Source: an uncultured Anaeromyxobacter sp.
Lineage (GTDB): Bacteria; Myxococcota; Myxococcia; Myxococcales; Anaeromyxobacteraceae
Direction of reading: 5' to 3'
Assembly (NCBI GenBank): GCA_903855945.1
Contig: CAIOAK010000179.1
Location: 1 to 64,000, forward strand
DNA: 64,000 nt
The stretch's first letter is position 1, and each line of letters begins with the position of its first letter. The notes beneath the pieces were generated by a model. The model made no database searches, was not told the origin of the DNA, and was given only the letters and a program-made list of their open reading frames with translations. Below are positions 44,295-53,181 of this stretch, piece after piece. The position numbers and the translations under genes were made by a program.

Positions 44295-44296
44295 GC

Positions 44297-44836
44297 GTGA
44301 AGGCCCGGGCCCGGACGCTCCTCCTGCTCGCGTCGCTCGCCCTCCTCCTCGGCGGGCTGGTCGCCTGGGCGCTCCTCGGCGTGGAGCGCCCCGACGAGGC
44401 GGCCCGCGCCCGCCACGACCGGGAGGCCCGCGCGCTCCCCTTCCGGCCGGGCGACGTGACGCTGCTCGAGATCGCCCCGCGGGGGGTCCCCCAGGTGCGA
44501 TGGACGCGGGTCGAGGGGGGATGGCGCGCCGAGCCATCGGGCGCTGCGGCCCGCGCCGAGGTGGTGGACGGACTCCTCGAGCGGCTCGCGGAGATGCGCG
44601 TGCGGGTCGTCCTGCCGGCGGGCGAGGGCGGGCTCGCCTCCCGGGGTCTCGACCCTCCCGCATCCCGCGTCGCCCTCACCCTCCGGGATGGCTCGACCCG
44701 GGCGCTCGACCTCGGGGACGAGAACGGCTTCGACCGGACGCGGAACGCCCGGCGAGGCGGCGAGATCCTGCTGGTCGAGGGGGTCCCGTCGGTGCTCTTC
44801 GACCCTGCGCCGGATCGGGCGATCGCCGCGCCCTGA
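44297..44836 (+). CDS. Short DUF4340-like membrane-anchored protein
   Basis: A 179-residue protein with an N-terminal anchor (residues about 6-27) and a periplasmic DUF4340-type repeat: [64 protein letters not shown], and [10 protein letters not shown]. Normal DUF4340 proteins are about 300-450 residues with several such units; this one has a single copy, so it is either a genuine short form or a truncated gene. The GTG start (44297) is 2 bases after the GldG-like stop. It likely assists the same ABC system. Confidence 0.7.
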   Translation: MKARARTLLLLASLALLLGGLVAWALLGVERPDEAARARHDREARALPFRPGDVTLLEIAPRGVPQVRWTRVEGGWRAEPSGAAARAEVVDGLLERLAEMRVRVVLPAGEGGLASRGLDPPASRVALTLRDGSTRALDLGDENGFDRTRNARRGGEILLVEGVPSVLFDPAPDRAIAAP

Positions 44837-44880
44837 ACGGCCCCAGCGCGGCCGTCCGGCGAGCGGTCCCGGGGATGCGC

Positions 44881-44909
44881 TTGATCTTCCGGGGGCTTGC
44901 CCTTATCTT
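44881..44909 (+). promoter_or_regulatory. Predicted sigma-70-type promoter for rpoZ
   Basis: TTGATC (44881-44886) and TATCTT (44904-44909) with a 17-base spacer precede the omega-subunit gene. The start site would be near 44916, giving a leader of about 33 bases. The spacing is ideal and each hexamer has four or more consensus bases. Confidence 0.5.
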
Positions 44910-44948
44910 CCCGGTCCCCGAACATCCGTTTGCGAGAGGTTCCGAGCG

Positions 44949-45209
44949 ATGGCACGTGTCACAGTGGAAGACTGCCTCCCCATGGTGGACAACCGGTTCG
45001 CCCTGGTCCTCCTCGCCACGAAGCGCACCCGCCAGCTGATGGCAGGGGCTCGCCCGCTGCTCGCGACCAGCCGAAACAAGGCCACCGTGCAGTCGCTCCG
45101 TGAGATCGCCACCGGGAAGGTCCGCTTCGATCGTTCGGTGCGCGATGCCCTGGCCGGCAAGTTCGACCGGGAGAAGCCGGTGGCTTCCTCCACCCCGTCC
45201 CGCAAGTAG
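44949..45209 (+). CDS. rpoZ: DNA-directed RNA polymerase omega subunit
   Basis: An 86-residue omega subunit. [30 protein letters not shown] is the conserved N terminus, with the R-x-L-x(10)-K contact region following. It supports assembly of the beta-prime subunit. ATG at 44949. It is not next to gmk/spoT as in enterobacteria; here it precedes groESL. Confidence 0.95.
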   Translation: MARVTVEDCLPMVDNRFALVLLATKRTRQLMAGARPLLATSRNKATVQSLREIATGKVRFDRSVRDALAGKFDREKPVASSTPSRK

Positions 45210-45251
45210 CGCCCCGTTCCCCGAGCGGCGCGGCGAGCACTCATCTGGGTA

Positions 45252-45306
45252 GACTGCCAGATTGAGATTGTAACTACCTGATTTTACTGTTGTTTCTAGT
45301 TTCGTT
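45252..45306. promoter_or_regulatory. AT-rich stretch upstream of the groE promoter
   Basis: A patch that is much richer in A+T than its surroundings (TTGAGATTGTAACTACC, then ATTTTACTGTTGTTTCTAG) lies just before the groE -35 element, as expected for an UP element or nucleoid-protein site. It begins with GACTGCCAG (45252-45260), the same half-site found in the downstream inverted repeat. Confidence 0.4.
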
Positions 45307-45313
45307 CCGCGGG

Positions 45314-45341
45314 TTGACACCCGCCGGCGCGTGATTACACT
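45314..45341 (+). promoter_or_regulatory. groESL promoter
   Basis: A consensus TTGACA (45314-45319) and TACACT (45336-45341) with a 16-base spacer form a strong housekeeping-type promoter. The start site should be near 45348, giving a leader of about 107 bases that includes the inverted repeat at 45354-45378. No CIRCE element and no good heat-shock-sigma promoter are seen. Confidence 0.6.
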
Positions 45342-45353
45342 CCACTCGCTCGT

Positions 45354-45378
45354 TGGCAGACGGGTCATCCGACTGCCA
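45354..45378. promoter_or_regulatory. Inverted repeat in the groESL leader, possible operator or RNA hairpin
   Basis: Arms TGGCAGACGG (45354-45363) and CCGACTGCCA (45369-45378) are complementary at 9 of 10 positions around a GTCAT centre. The repeat lies just after the predicted transcription start, the usual place of the HrcA/CIRCE operator, but the sequence is unrelated to CIRCE. It could bind an unknown repressor or fold as a leader hairpin. Confidence 0.5.
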
Positions 45379-45454
45379 GGAGCCAAATCGTTCCAACCGG
45401 TTTCCGCGCCTCCCCAGGGACTCGCGCGGATTCGTTCGAAAGAGGAGAGAACAC

Positions 45455-47426
<1,972 letters not shown>

Positions 47427-47461
47427 CCACCGGTCTCCGGACCGGAACGATGAGATTCGGA

Positions 47462-47494
47462 GGGCCGTCGGGAAACCGGCGGCCCTTTCCTTTT
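47462..47494 (+). terminator. Rho-independent terminator after groEL
   Basis: Stem GGGCCGTCGG (47462-47471), GAAA loop, stem CCGGCGGCCC (47476-47485, one G-T wobble), then TTTCCTTTT. A clear intrinsic terminator 35 bases past the groEL stop. Confidence 0.85.
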
Positions 47495-47529
47495 CCCCGG
47501 GCGCCGATCCGTGGTTTCTTTCGGGCGCC

Positions 47530-50500
47530 ATGAACGCCCTCCTCCTCGCGATCGCCCTCGCAGCCCCGGCCGCGGCCCCGCAGCTCCTCGCCCTCTCCCC
47601 CTCCGGGTGGACCGCCACGGGCGGCGGCGAGGTCGCGCGCACCGGGTCCGTCACCCTCGCGGCTCCGGCGGGCGGTGGCGAAACGAGCGCCCTCTCCGCC
47701 CCGGTGGCGCTGTCGGTGGGGCGGCTCTACCGGATCTCGGCCGACGTGGAGACCCGCGGCGTGACCGTGGATCCGGTGGGGCGCTACCCCACGCCGGTCG
47801 GCGCCTGCATCGCCATGAAGAGCTTCCCCTTCACGAACTGCTCGGCGTCGCTGGCCGGCGACGCCCGGCGGCGCGTCGAGCTGCTCTTCTTCGCCACCAC
47901 GGCCCAGGACCGCGTGGCGCTCCACCTGGGGCGGAACGGCAAGGCCACCGGCTCCGCCACCTTCTCCGCCGTCCGGCTGGAGGAGGTCCCCGACGTCACC
48001 GCCTACATCCCGCTCGCCCAGGTGCGCTGGTCGGGGCCGGGGTTCCGCTACGAGGACGGCGGCTGGATCTTCGTCCACGTGGAGGGGGAGCCCTACCCGC
48101 GCGGGCGCCAGTACGGCGAGCTCGTCGCCTCCGAGCTGGCCCGGTATCTCGAGAAGCTCGCCACCCTGCAGGACCGCTCCGACCCGGAGAAGGGCTGGAA
48201 CGGGCTGCGCAAGCTGGCCGACGCGCTGATGCTCCGGCGCTTCGACCCCGAGTACCTGGAGGAGATGAAGGGGATCGCCGACGGGGCGGCGAAGGGGGGC
48301 GCGAAGTTCAAGGGGCGTCCGATCGACCTGCTCGACGTGGTCACGCTGAACAGCGCGGTGGACCTCTCCCAGCTCGACGAGGCCCTGCACGTCTCCCCCA
48401 CCGCCGTCACCGGCAAGGCCTTCCTCTCCGCCGACGACGAGACCGACCCGGCGGCCACCGCCAAGGACCGCTGCTCCTCCTTCGTGGCCACGAGGAGCGC
48501 CACCCCCGACGGGCGCTTCGTCATGGGGCAGCTCTTCATGTGGAACGGCTACAGCGGCATCCACTGGGACGTCATGCTCGACGTGGTCCCGACGAAGGGG
48601 CGTCGCGTGGTGCTGCAGACCTTCCCGGGCGGCATCCACTCCGGCTCCGACTGGTACCTGAACGACGCGGGGATCGTCATCGGAGAGACCACCGTGGGGC
48701 AGACCCCCTTCGCACCGGAGGGTACGCCGCAGTCCAACCGGGCGCGCAAGGCGGCCCAGTACGGCACCTCCATCGACGAGGTGGCCCGCATCCTCCGCGA
48801 ACGGAACAACGGCCTCTACACGAACGACTGGACCATCGCCGACGCCAAGACCGACGAGGGGGCCGACCTCTTGCTGGGGACGACCGCCTGGAAGCTCTGG
48901 CGCACCGGCAGCCCCGGCCACGCCGGCGACACACCGGGCGGCCTCACGGACTTCGTGTGGGCCAACAACAACACCCGTGACCCGGAGGTGCGGCGCGAGT
49001 ACGCGCGGGCCACCGACGGCGTCCCCGCCGACATGGCCTTCAACGCCTGGAACCGGGACATCGCCTTCTGGAGGTTCTACGAGACGTACGGCAAGGGGAA
49101 GATCGACCTCGAGGCGGCGGTGCGCCTCTTCGCCTCCTCCCCGGTGAACCGGCCGCACGCCTGCGACGGCAAGCTCACCACCGGCGAGATGGCCGACCGG
49201 CTCGTCTTCATCGCCCACTACGGGAAGACCACCCTGCGCGAGAAGTGGGTGGGGAGCCGCTTCATCCCCGATCTGCCCAACGCCGTCCCCCATTTCACCC
49301 TGGGTTACACGACCTTCAGCCCGATCTTCGTGGCCGACGGACTGAAGGCGGCGCGCGCCCGGGCCGGGAAGACCGCGGCGCCCCCGGCGGAGGGAAAGCC
49401 GGACGTCACCGCGCTGAAGGCGGAGCTCTCCTTCGAGCGGAAGCTGCTCTGGGAGGGCACCCTCTTCCCCGCCTCCGACGCCGACAACTGGCTCACCAGC
49501 GGCTCGGCCGCCTACTGGGCCATCTTGAAGAAGCTCCCCGACGAGCCGGTGAAGGCGCTGGAGTGGATCCGGGAGGCCCTCTCCGACGCCGACCTGCGGC
49601 TCGCCTGGCTCACCGCGCGGGAGCCGGTGGTGGCCCCGGCGGCCAGCCGCTCGGCCTACGACGGATACGCCCCGTACGGCGTCCCCCGCATCCGCGGCAC
49701 CTTCGCCCTGCACCAGCTCCGGCTCGCCGCGGGCAACGCCGCCTTCTCCCGGATCCTGCGGGCGGCGGTGGAGCGGTCGGCCGTGAAGCCCATGACCACC
49801 GCTCGCTTCGTCGCGCTGGCCTCGGAGATCGCCGGCAAGGACATGGGGCCGGTGCTCTCCCCGTGGGTCGAACGTTCCGACCTGCCCGATCCGGTGGTCT
49901 CGGCGATCGCCGTGAAGACCGGTGACGCCTGGACACTCACGGTGAAAGTGACCCACGGCCGCCCCTGGCGCTACGCGGCCGCGCTCGCGGTCACCGGCGA
50001 GAAGGGGATCCGCTACGAACGGGTGGAGGTGACGAAGGAGGCGGAGACCTTCACCTTCCCGGCGAAGGAGAAGCCGCTGCGCGTCGCCTTCGACGCGGCG
50101 GCCGACGTGCCGGTGGCCCGGGACGGCGGCATCGCCCTCACCTCGGTGCTCGACGACTTCTCGGCGCTGCTCTGGGTGCGGGGGACCTCGCGCGAGGTGG
50201 AGGCCAACCGGACGCTCTCGCTGCTGTGGCGGGAGGTCGTGGCCGACGCCTCGGTGGAGGTGCTGCCGCCGCTCCTCTCCGACGCCGAGGTCTCCGACGC
50301 CGACCTCGCCTCCCACGACCTCGAGGTGGTGGGCGGGCCGGAGGACAACGCGGTGGCGGCCCGCATGGCCGCCTCGTGGAAGCTCCCGCTCGAGACGGGC
50401 AAGGGCTACTTCCGCTGGCAGGGGCGGACCTACGCCCGCCCCGAGGACGGCCTGGCGGTGGCCTTCCCGAACCCGTGGAATCCGAAGCGGACCGCCTTCC

Positions 50501-50652
50501 TCTACCTCGCCAACACGAAGGTCCAGGAGTGGCGGATGCTCCGCAGCTGGCAGCGGAGCGCACCGAGCTGGGTCCTCTGGAAGGAGGGGGAGGTGGCGGC
50601 CAAGGGCTGGCTCGGCGCCGCCCGGCTCGACGTCCCGGTGACGGTGGAGTGA
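47530..50652 (+). CDS. Secreted phospholipase-B-like / C45 hydrolase fused to an M1-peptidase-like C-terminal region
   Basis: A 1040-residue exported protein. It has a signal peptide (residues 1-16), then a beta-sandwich-like region (about 20-155). Residues about 180-600 are a phospholipase-B-like / C45 Ntn-hydrolase domain: EPYPRGRQYGELVASEL, a candidate nucleophile at C315 in KDRCSSFV, and DWTIADAK and WANNNTRDP blocks. Residues about 718-860 resemble the C-terminal part of M1 aminopeptidases (IRGTFALHQLRLAAGNAAF, WVERSDLPDPVV, VTHGRPWRYAAALAV), but the M1 zinc motif HExxH-18-E is absent, so peptidase activity from this part is unlikely. Probably hydrolyses an acyl or peptide bond outside the cytoplasm, after autocleavage at the cysteine. 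Confidence 0.8.
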   Translation: MNALLLAIALAAPAAAPQLLALSPSGWTATGGGEVARTGSVTLAAPAGGGETSALSAPVALSVGRLYRISADVETRGVTVDPVGRYPTPVGACIAMKSFPFTNCSASLAGDARRRVELLFFATTAQDRVALHLGRNGKATGSATFSAVRLEEVPDVTAYIPLAQVRWSGPGFRYEDGGWIFVHVEGEPYPRGRQYGELVASELARYLEKLATLQDRSDPEKGWNGLRKLADALMLRRFDPEYLEEMKGIADGAAKGGAKFKGRPIDLLDVVTLNSAVDLSQLDEALHVSPTAVTGKAFLSADDETDPAATAKDRCSSFVATRSATPDGRFVMGQLFMWNGYSGIHWDVMLDVVPTKGRRVVLQTFPGGIHSGSDWYLNDAGIVIGETTVGQTPFAPEGTPQSNRARKAAQYGTSIDEVARILRERNNGLYTNDWTIADAKTDEGADLLLGTTAWKLWRTGSPGHAGDTPGGLTDFVWANNNTRDPEVRREYARATDGVPADMAFNAWNRDIAFWRFYETYGKGKIDLEAAVRLFASSPVNRPHACDGKLTTGEMADRLVFIAHYGKTTLREKWVGSRFIPDLPNAVPHFTLGYTTFSPIFVADGLKAARARAGKTAAPPAEGKPDVTALKAELSFERKLLWEGTLFPASDADNWLTSGSAAYWAILKKLPDEPVKALEWIREALSDADLRLAWLTAREPVVAPAASRSAYDGYAPYGVPRIRGTFALHQLRLAAGNAAFSRILRAAVERSAVKPMTTARFVALASEIAGKDMGPVLSPWVERSDLPDPVVSAIAVKTGDAWTLTVKVTHGRPWRYAAALAVTGEKGIRYERVEVTKEAETFTFPAKEKPLRVAFDAAADVPVARDGGIALTSVLDDFSALLWVRGTSREVEANRTLSLLWREVVADASVEVLPPLLSDAEVSDADLASHDLEVVGGPEDNAVAARMAASWKLPLETGKGYFRWQGRTYARPEDGLAVAFPNPWNPKRTAFLYLANTKVQEWRMLRSWQRSAPSWVLWKEGEVAAKGWLGAARLDVPVTVE

Positions 50653-50657
50653 GCCGG

Positions 50658-51347
50658 ATGTCCGGCGTACCGGACGTGAAGGGGGCCTTCGACGCCGCGG
50701 CTCCCGGCTACGACGCCCTGCGACGGCAGCTCATCCCCTGCTTCGACGATTTCTACGGTGCCGCGGTGGACGGGCTCGGGTTCCGGCGAGGCGCCGCCCC
50801 GCGCATCCTCGACCTCGGGGCGGGGACCGGGCTCCTCTCGGAGCTCGTGCTCCGCCGCTGGCCCCGCGCGCGGCTCGCGCTCGTCGATCTCTCCACCGAC
50901 ATGCTCGACCGGGCCCGGGCACGCTTCGAGGGCCGCGCCGCCCGGGTGGAGATCCGGACGGCCGACTACCTCCGGGACCCGCTGGGCGGCCCCTTCGACG
51001 CGGTGATCTCGGCCCTCTCCATCCACCACCTGCCCGACGCGGGGAAGCGGACGGTCTTCCGGCGCGCCTTCGCGGCGCTGCGCCCGGGAGGGGTCTTCGT
51101 GGACGCCGACAACGTCCTCGCCCCGACGGCGGGACTCGCCGCCCGCGACCGCCGCTCCTGGATCGCGCGCATCCGGGAGAGCGGCATCGGCGAGGCCGAC
51201 CTGGCCGCGGCGCTGCTGCGCACCCGGCTCGACCGGCTCTCCCCGCTGGCGGACCAGCTCACCTGGCTCCGGCGCGCCGGCTTCGTGGACGTGGACTGCA
51301 GCTACAAGTGGCTCCACTTCGCCGTGTTCGGCGGGCGGCGATCGTAG
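50658..51347 (+). CDS. Class I SAM-dependent methyltransferase
   Basis: A 229-residue soluble methyltransferase. The SAM-binding motif I is ILDLGAGTGLLSE, motif II carries ALVDLSTDML, motif III is DAVISALSIHHL, and motif IV is ALRPGGVFVDADN. The substrate is unknown; the N-terminal AFDAAAPGYDALRRQLIPCF is typical of small-molecule and tRNA-like methyltransferases of the methyltransf_11/25 group. The ATG (50658) is 5 bases past the stop of the secreted hydrolase gene, so the two may be cotranscribed. Confidence 0.9.
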   Translation: MSGVPDVKGAFDAAAPGYDALRRQLIPCFDDFYGAAVDGLGFRRGAAPRILDLGAGTGLLSELVLRRWPRARLALVDLSTDMLDRARARFEGRAARVEIRTADYLRDPLGGPFDAVISALSIHHLPDAGKRTVFRRAFAALRPGGVFVDADNVLAPTAGLAARDRRSWIARIRESGIGEADLAAALLRTRLDRLSPLADQLTWLRRAGFVDVDCSYKWLHFAVFGGRRS

Positions 51348-51356
51348 GAAGCGGCG

Positions 51357-52442
51357 TCAGGTTCCCCGACCCTTCCGGCGCACCGCCCAGCCGAGGAGTG
51401 CGAAGACGGCGACCGCCGCCCCGAGCAGGATCGCGATCCGGGTCACCGCGCGGTCCACCACCTCCCCGGCCCGCCGGGCCGCCTCCTCGGCGGCGTGGTC
51501 CACGAGCCGCTGCGCATCGGCCATGAACGCGGTTCGCTCCCGCCGCACGAAGGCCTCCACCTCGGTCCGCTCCCGTTCGAGGAGGCGCGCCACCTCGACC
51601 CGCTCGATGTCGATCGCCCGCACGAGCTGGACGCGCTGCTCCTCGGCGAAGACCTCGAGCCCGGCCTTCCCCAGCCAGGTGAGCATGTCGTCGAACTTTT
51701 CGAGCGCCTGGGCGCCCCGCGTCAGCGCGATGTCGAGGCGCGGGTCGATGAGGTCCATGTACGTGAGCTCGGCCTGCCAGGTGGCCTGGCGGGGAAGCAC
51801 GACCGGGAGGTAGTCCATCCGGGCGACGAGCCCGTCGAGGTCCTCGTTCATTCGCCCCGCCACCACCAGCACGCCGAGCTCCTCGGTGGGGGTCACCGTG
51901 GAGAGGTACTGCTCGACCCCGTCCCGGGTGGCGAAGGTGCTCTGGACCGGGTGCTCGTCGGCCCAGCGCTCGAGCATGGCCCGAACCTTCTTGAGGTCCC
52001 GGCCCGGGGCCGCCCAGGCGACGATCTCCTGGACCCTCGACTCCAGATCGATGGCCGTGGCGAGCACCTGCGGGGAGCCCGGCCCCATCGTCGCCTTGCC
52101 CTGCGGGGAGCGGAGGTATCCCTCCACCTGGAGCAGGAGCGTCCAGGTGTCGAGGAGCGCCACCATGGGGCGCTGGTTGAAGAGCGTTCGGTAGAGGGCC
52201 GGGACGACGTTGATCTTCCAGACCAGCAAACGCCGCTGTACCGCCGGGTCGGTGCTCGCGGCGCGGGCGCTGTCGGCGGCCTGCTCCATGAGCCCCGTGA
52301 AGGGGATGACCTCGGAGCGCAGGCGGGTCCGGAGCGCCTCGGAGGAGACCTTCACCCCCTGCTGCTCCATGAATTCCGACTGGACGGGCACGGTCGCGCA
52401 GGCGACCGTCAGAAGCGCGGCGGCGAGAAGGAAACCCCTCAC
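51357..52442 (-). CDS. Putative lipoprotein with coiled-coil region and C-terminal membrane helix
   Basis: A 361-residue protein of unknown family. The N terminus MRGFLLAAALLTVAC looks like a lipoprotein signal with C15 as the acylated cysteine, although the residue at -3 is Thr rather than Leu. The middle is helical; residues about 270-335 form a Glu/Arg/Ala-rich coiled coil (EVARLLERERTEVEAFVRRER, DHAAEEAARRAGEVVDRA), and a helix at about 337-355 followed by RRKGRG resembles a membrane anchor. A protein anchored at both ends in the inner membrane or bridging to the outer membrane is possible. It lies 9 bases after livF on the same strand, the last gene of the liv operon. Role unknown. Confidence 0.65.
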   Translation of the reverse strand: MRGFLLAAALLTVACATVPVQSEFMEQQGVKVSSEALRTRLRSEVIPFTGLMEQAADSARAASTDPAVQRRLLVWKINVVPALYRTLFNQRPMVALLDTWTLLLQVEGYLRSPQGKATMGPGSPQVLATAIDLESRVQEIVAWAAPGRDLKKVRAMLERWADEHPVQSTFATRDGVEQYLSTVTPTEELGVLVVAGRMNEDLDGLVARMDYLPVVLPRQATWQAELTYMDLIDPRLDIALTRGAQALEKFDDMLTWLGKAGLEVFAEEQRVQLVRAIDIERVEVARLLERERTEVEAFVRRERTAFMADAQRLVDHAAEEAARRAGEVVDRAVTRIAILLGAAVAVFALLGWAVRRKGRGT

Positions 52443-52451
52443 GCCGTCATC

Positions 52452-53168
52452 CTAACCCAGGTAGGCCGCGACCACCCGCTCGTGTGCGCGCAGCTCGTCC
52501 GGCGTCCCCTCGATGGCGATCGTCCCCCGCTCCATCACGTAGGCGTAGTCGGCCACCTGGAGGGCGGCGCGGGCGAACTGCTCGACGAGCAGCATGGTCA
52601 TCCCCTCGGCCTTCAGCCGCGCGATGGTGCGGAAGACCTCCTGCACGATCACCGGGGCGAGCCCCATCGAGGGCTCGTCGAGCAGCATCACCTTGGGCCG
52701 GGCCATGAGCGCGCGCCCGATGGCGAGCATCTGCTGCTCGCCGCCGGAGAGCGTCCCGGCCGGCTGCTTGCGCCTCTCCTTCAGCCGCGGGAAGAGCTCG
52801 TAGACCCGCTCCAGATCGTCCGCGGCCTTGGCGTGGAAGCCGACGAAGTGGGGCAGGCGCCGGTAGGCGCCGAGCAGCAGGTTGTCCTCGGTGGAGAGCG
52901 GACCGAACACCTTCCGCCCCTCCGGCGAGTGGGCGAGCCCCATCTGCGCGATCTGCGAGGCCTCCATCCCCTGCACCGGCGTGCCGTCGAGGATCACCTC
53001 GCCCTTCGACGGGCGGAGCAGGCCCGAGACGGCCCGCATGGTGGTGGTCTTGCCGGCCCCGTTGGCGCCGATGAGCGCCACCACGGTCCCGGCCTTCACC
53101 TCGAGCGAGGTGCCGACCAGCACCTCGCTGAGGCCGTATCCTGCGTGAAGGTTCCGGACGACGAGCAT
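52452..53168 (-). CDS. livF: Branched-chain amino-acid ABC transporter ATP-binding protein LivF
   Basis: A 238-residue ATPase. Walker A is GANGAGKTT, then the LivF-type GMEASQIAQMGLAHSPEGRKVF block, the signature LSGGEQQMLAIGRAL and Walker B VMLLDEPSMGLAP. It pairs with the LivG part of the upstream fusion protein to power branched-chain amino-acid (or related amide) import. The gap to the fusion gene is 13 bases. Confidence 0.93.
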   Translation of the reverse strand: MLVVRNLHAGYGLSEVLVGTSLEVKAGTVVALIGANGAGKTTTMRAVSGLLRPSKGEVILDGTPVQGMEASQIAQMGLAHSPEGRKVFGPLSTEDNLLLGAYRRLPHFVGFHAKAADDLERVYELFPRLKERRKQPAGTLSGGEQQMLAIGRALMARPKVMLLDEPSMGLAPVIVQEVFRTIARLKAEGMTMLLVEQFARAALQVADYAYVMERGTIAIEGTPDELRAHERVVAAYLG

Positions 53169-53181
53169 TCGCGTCTCCTCG

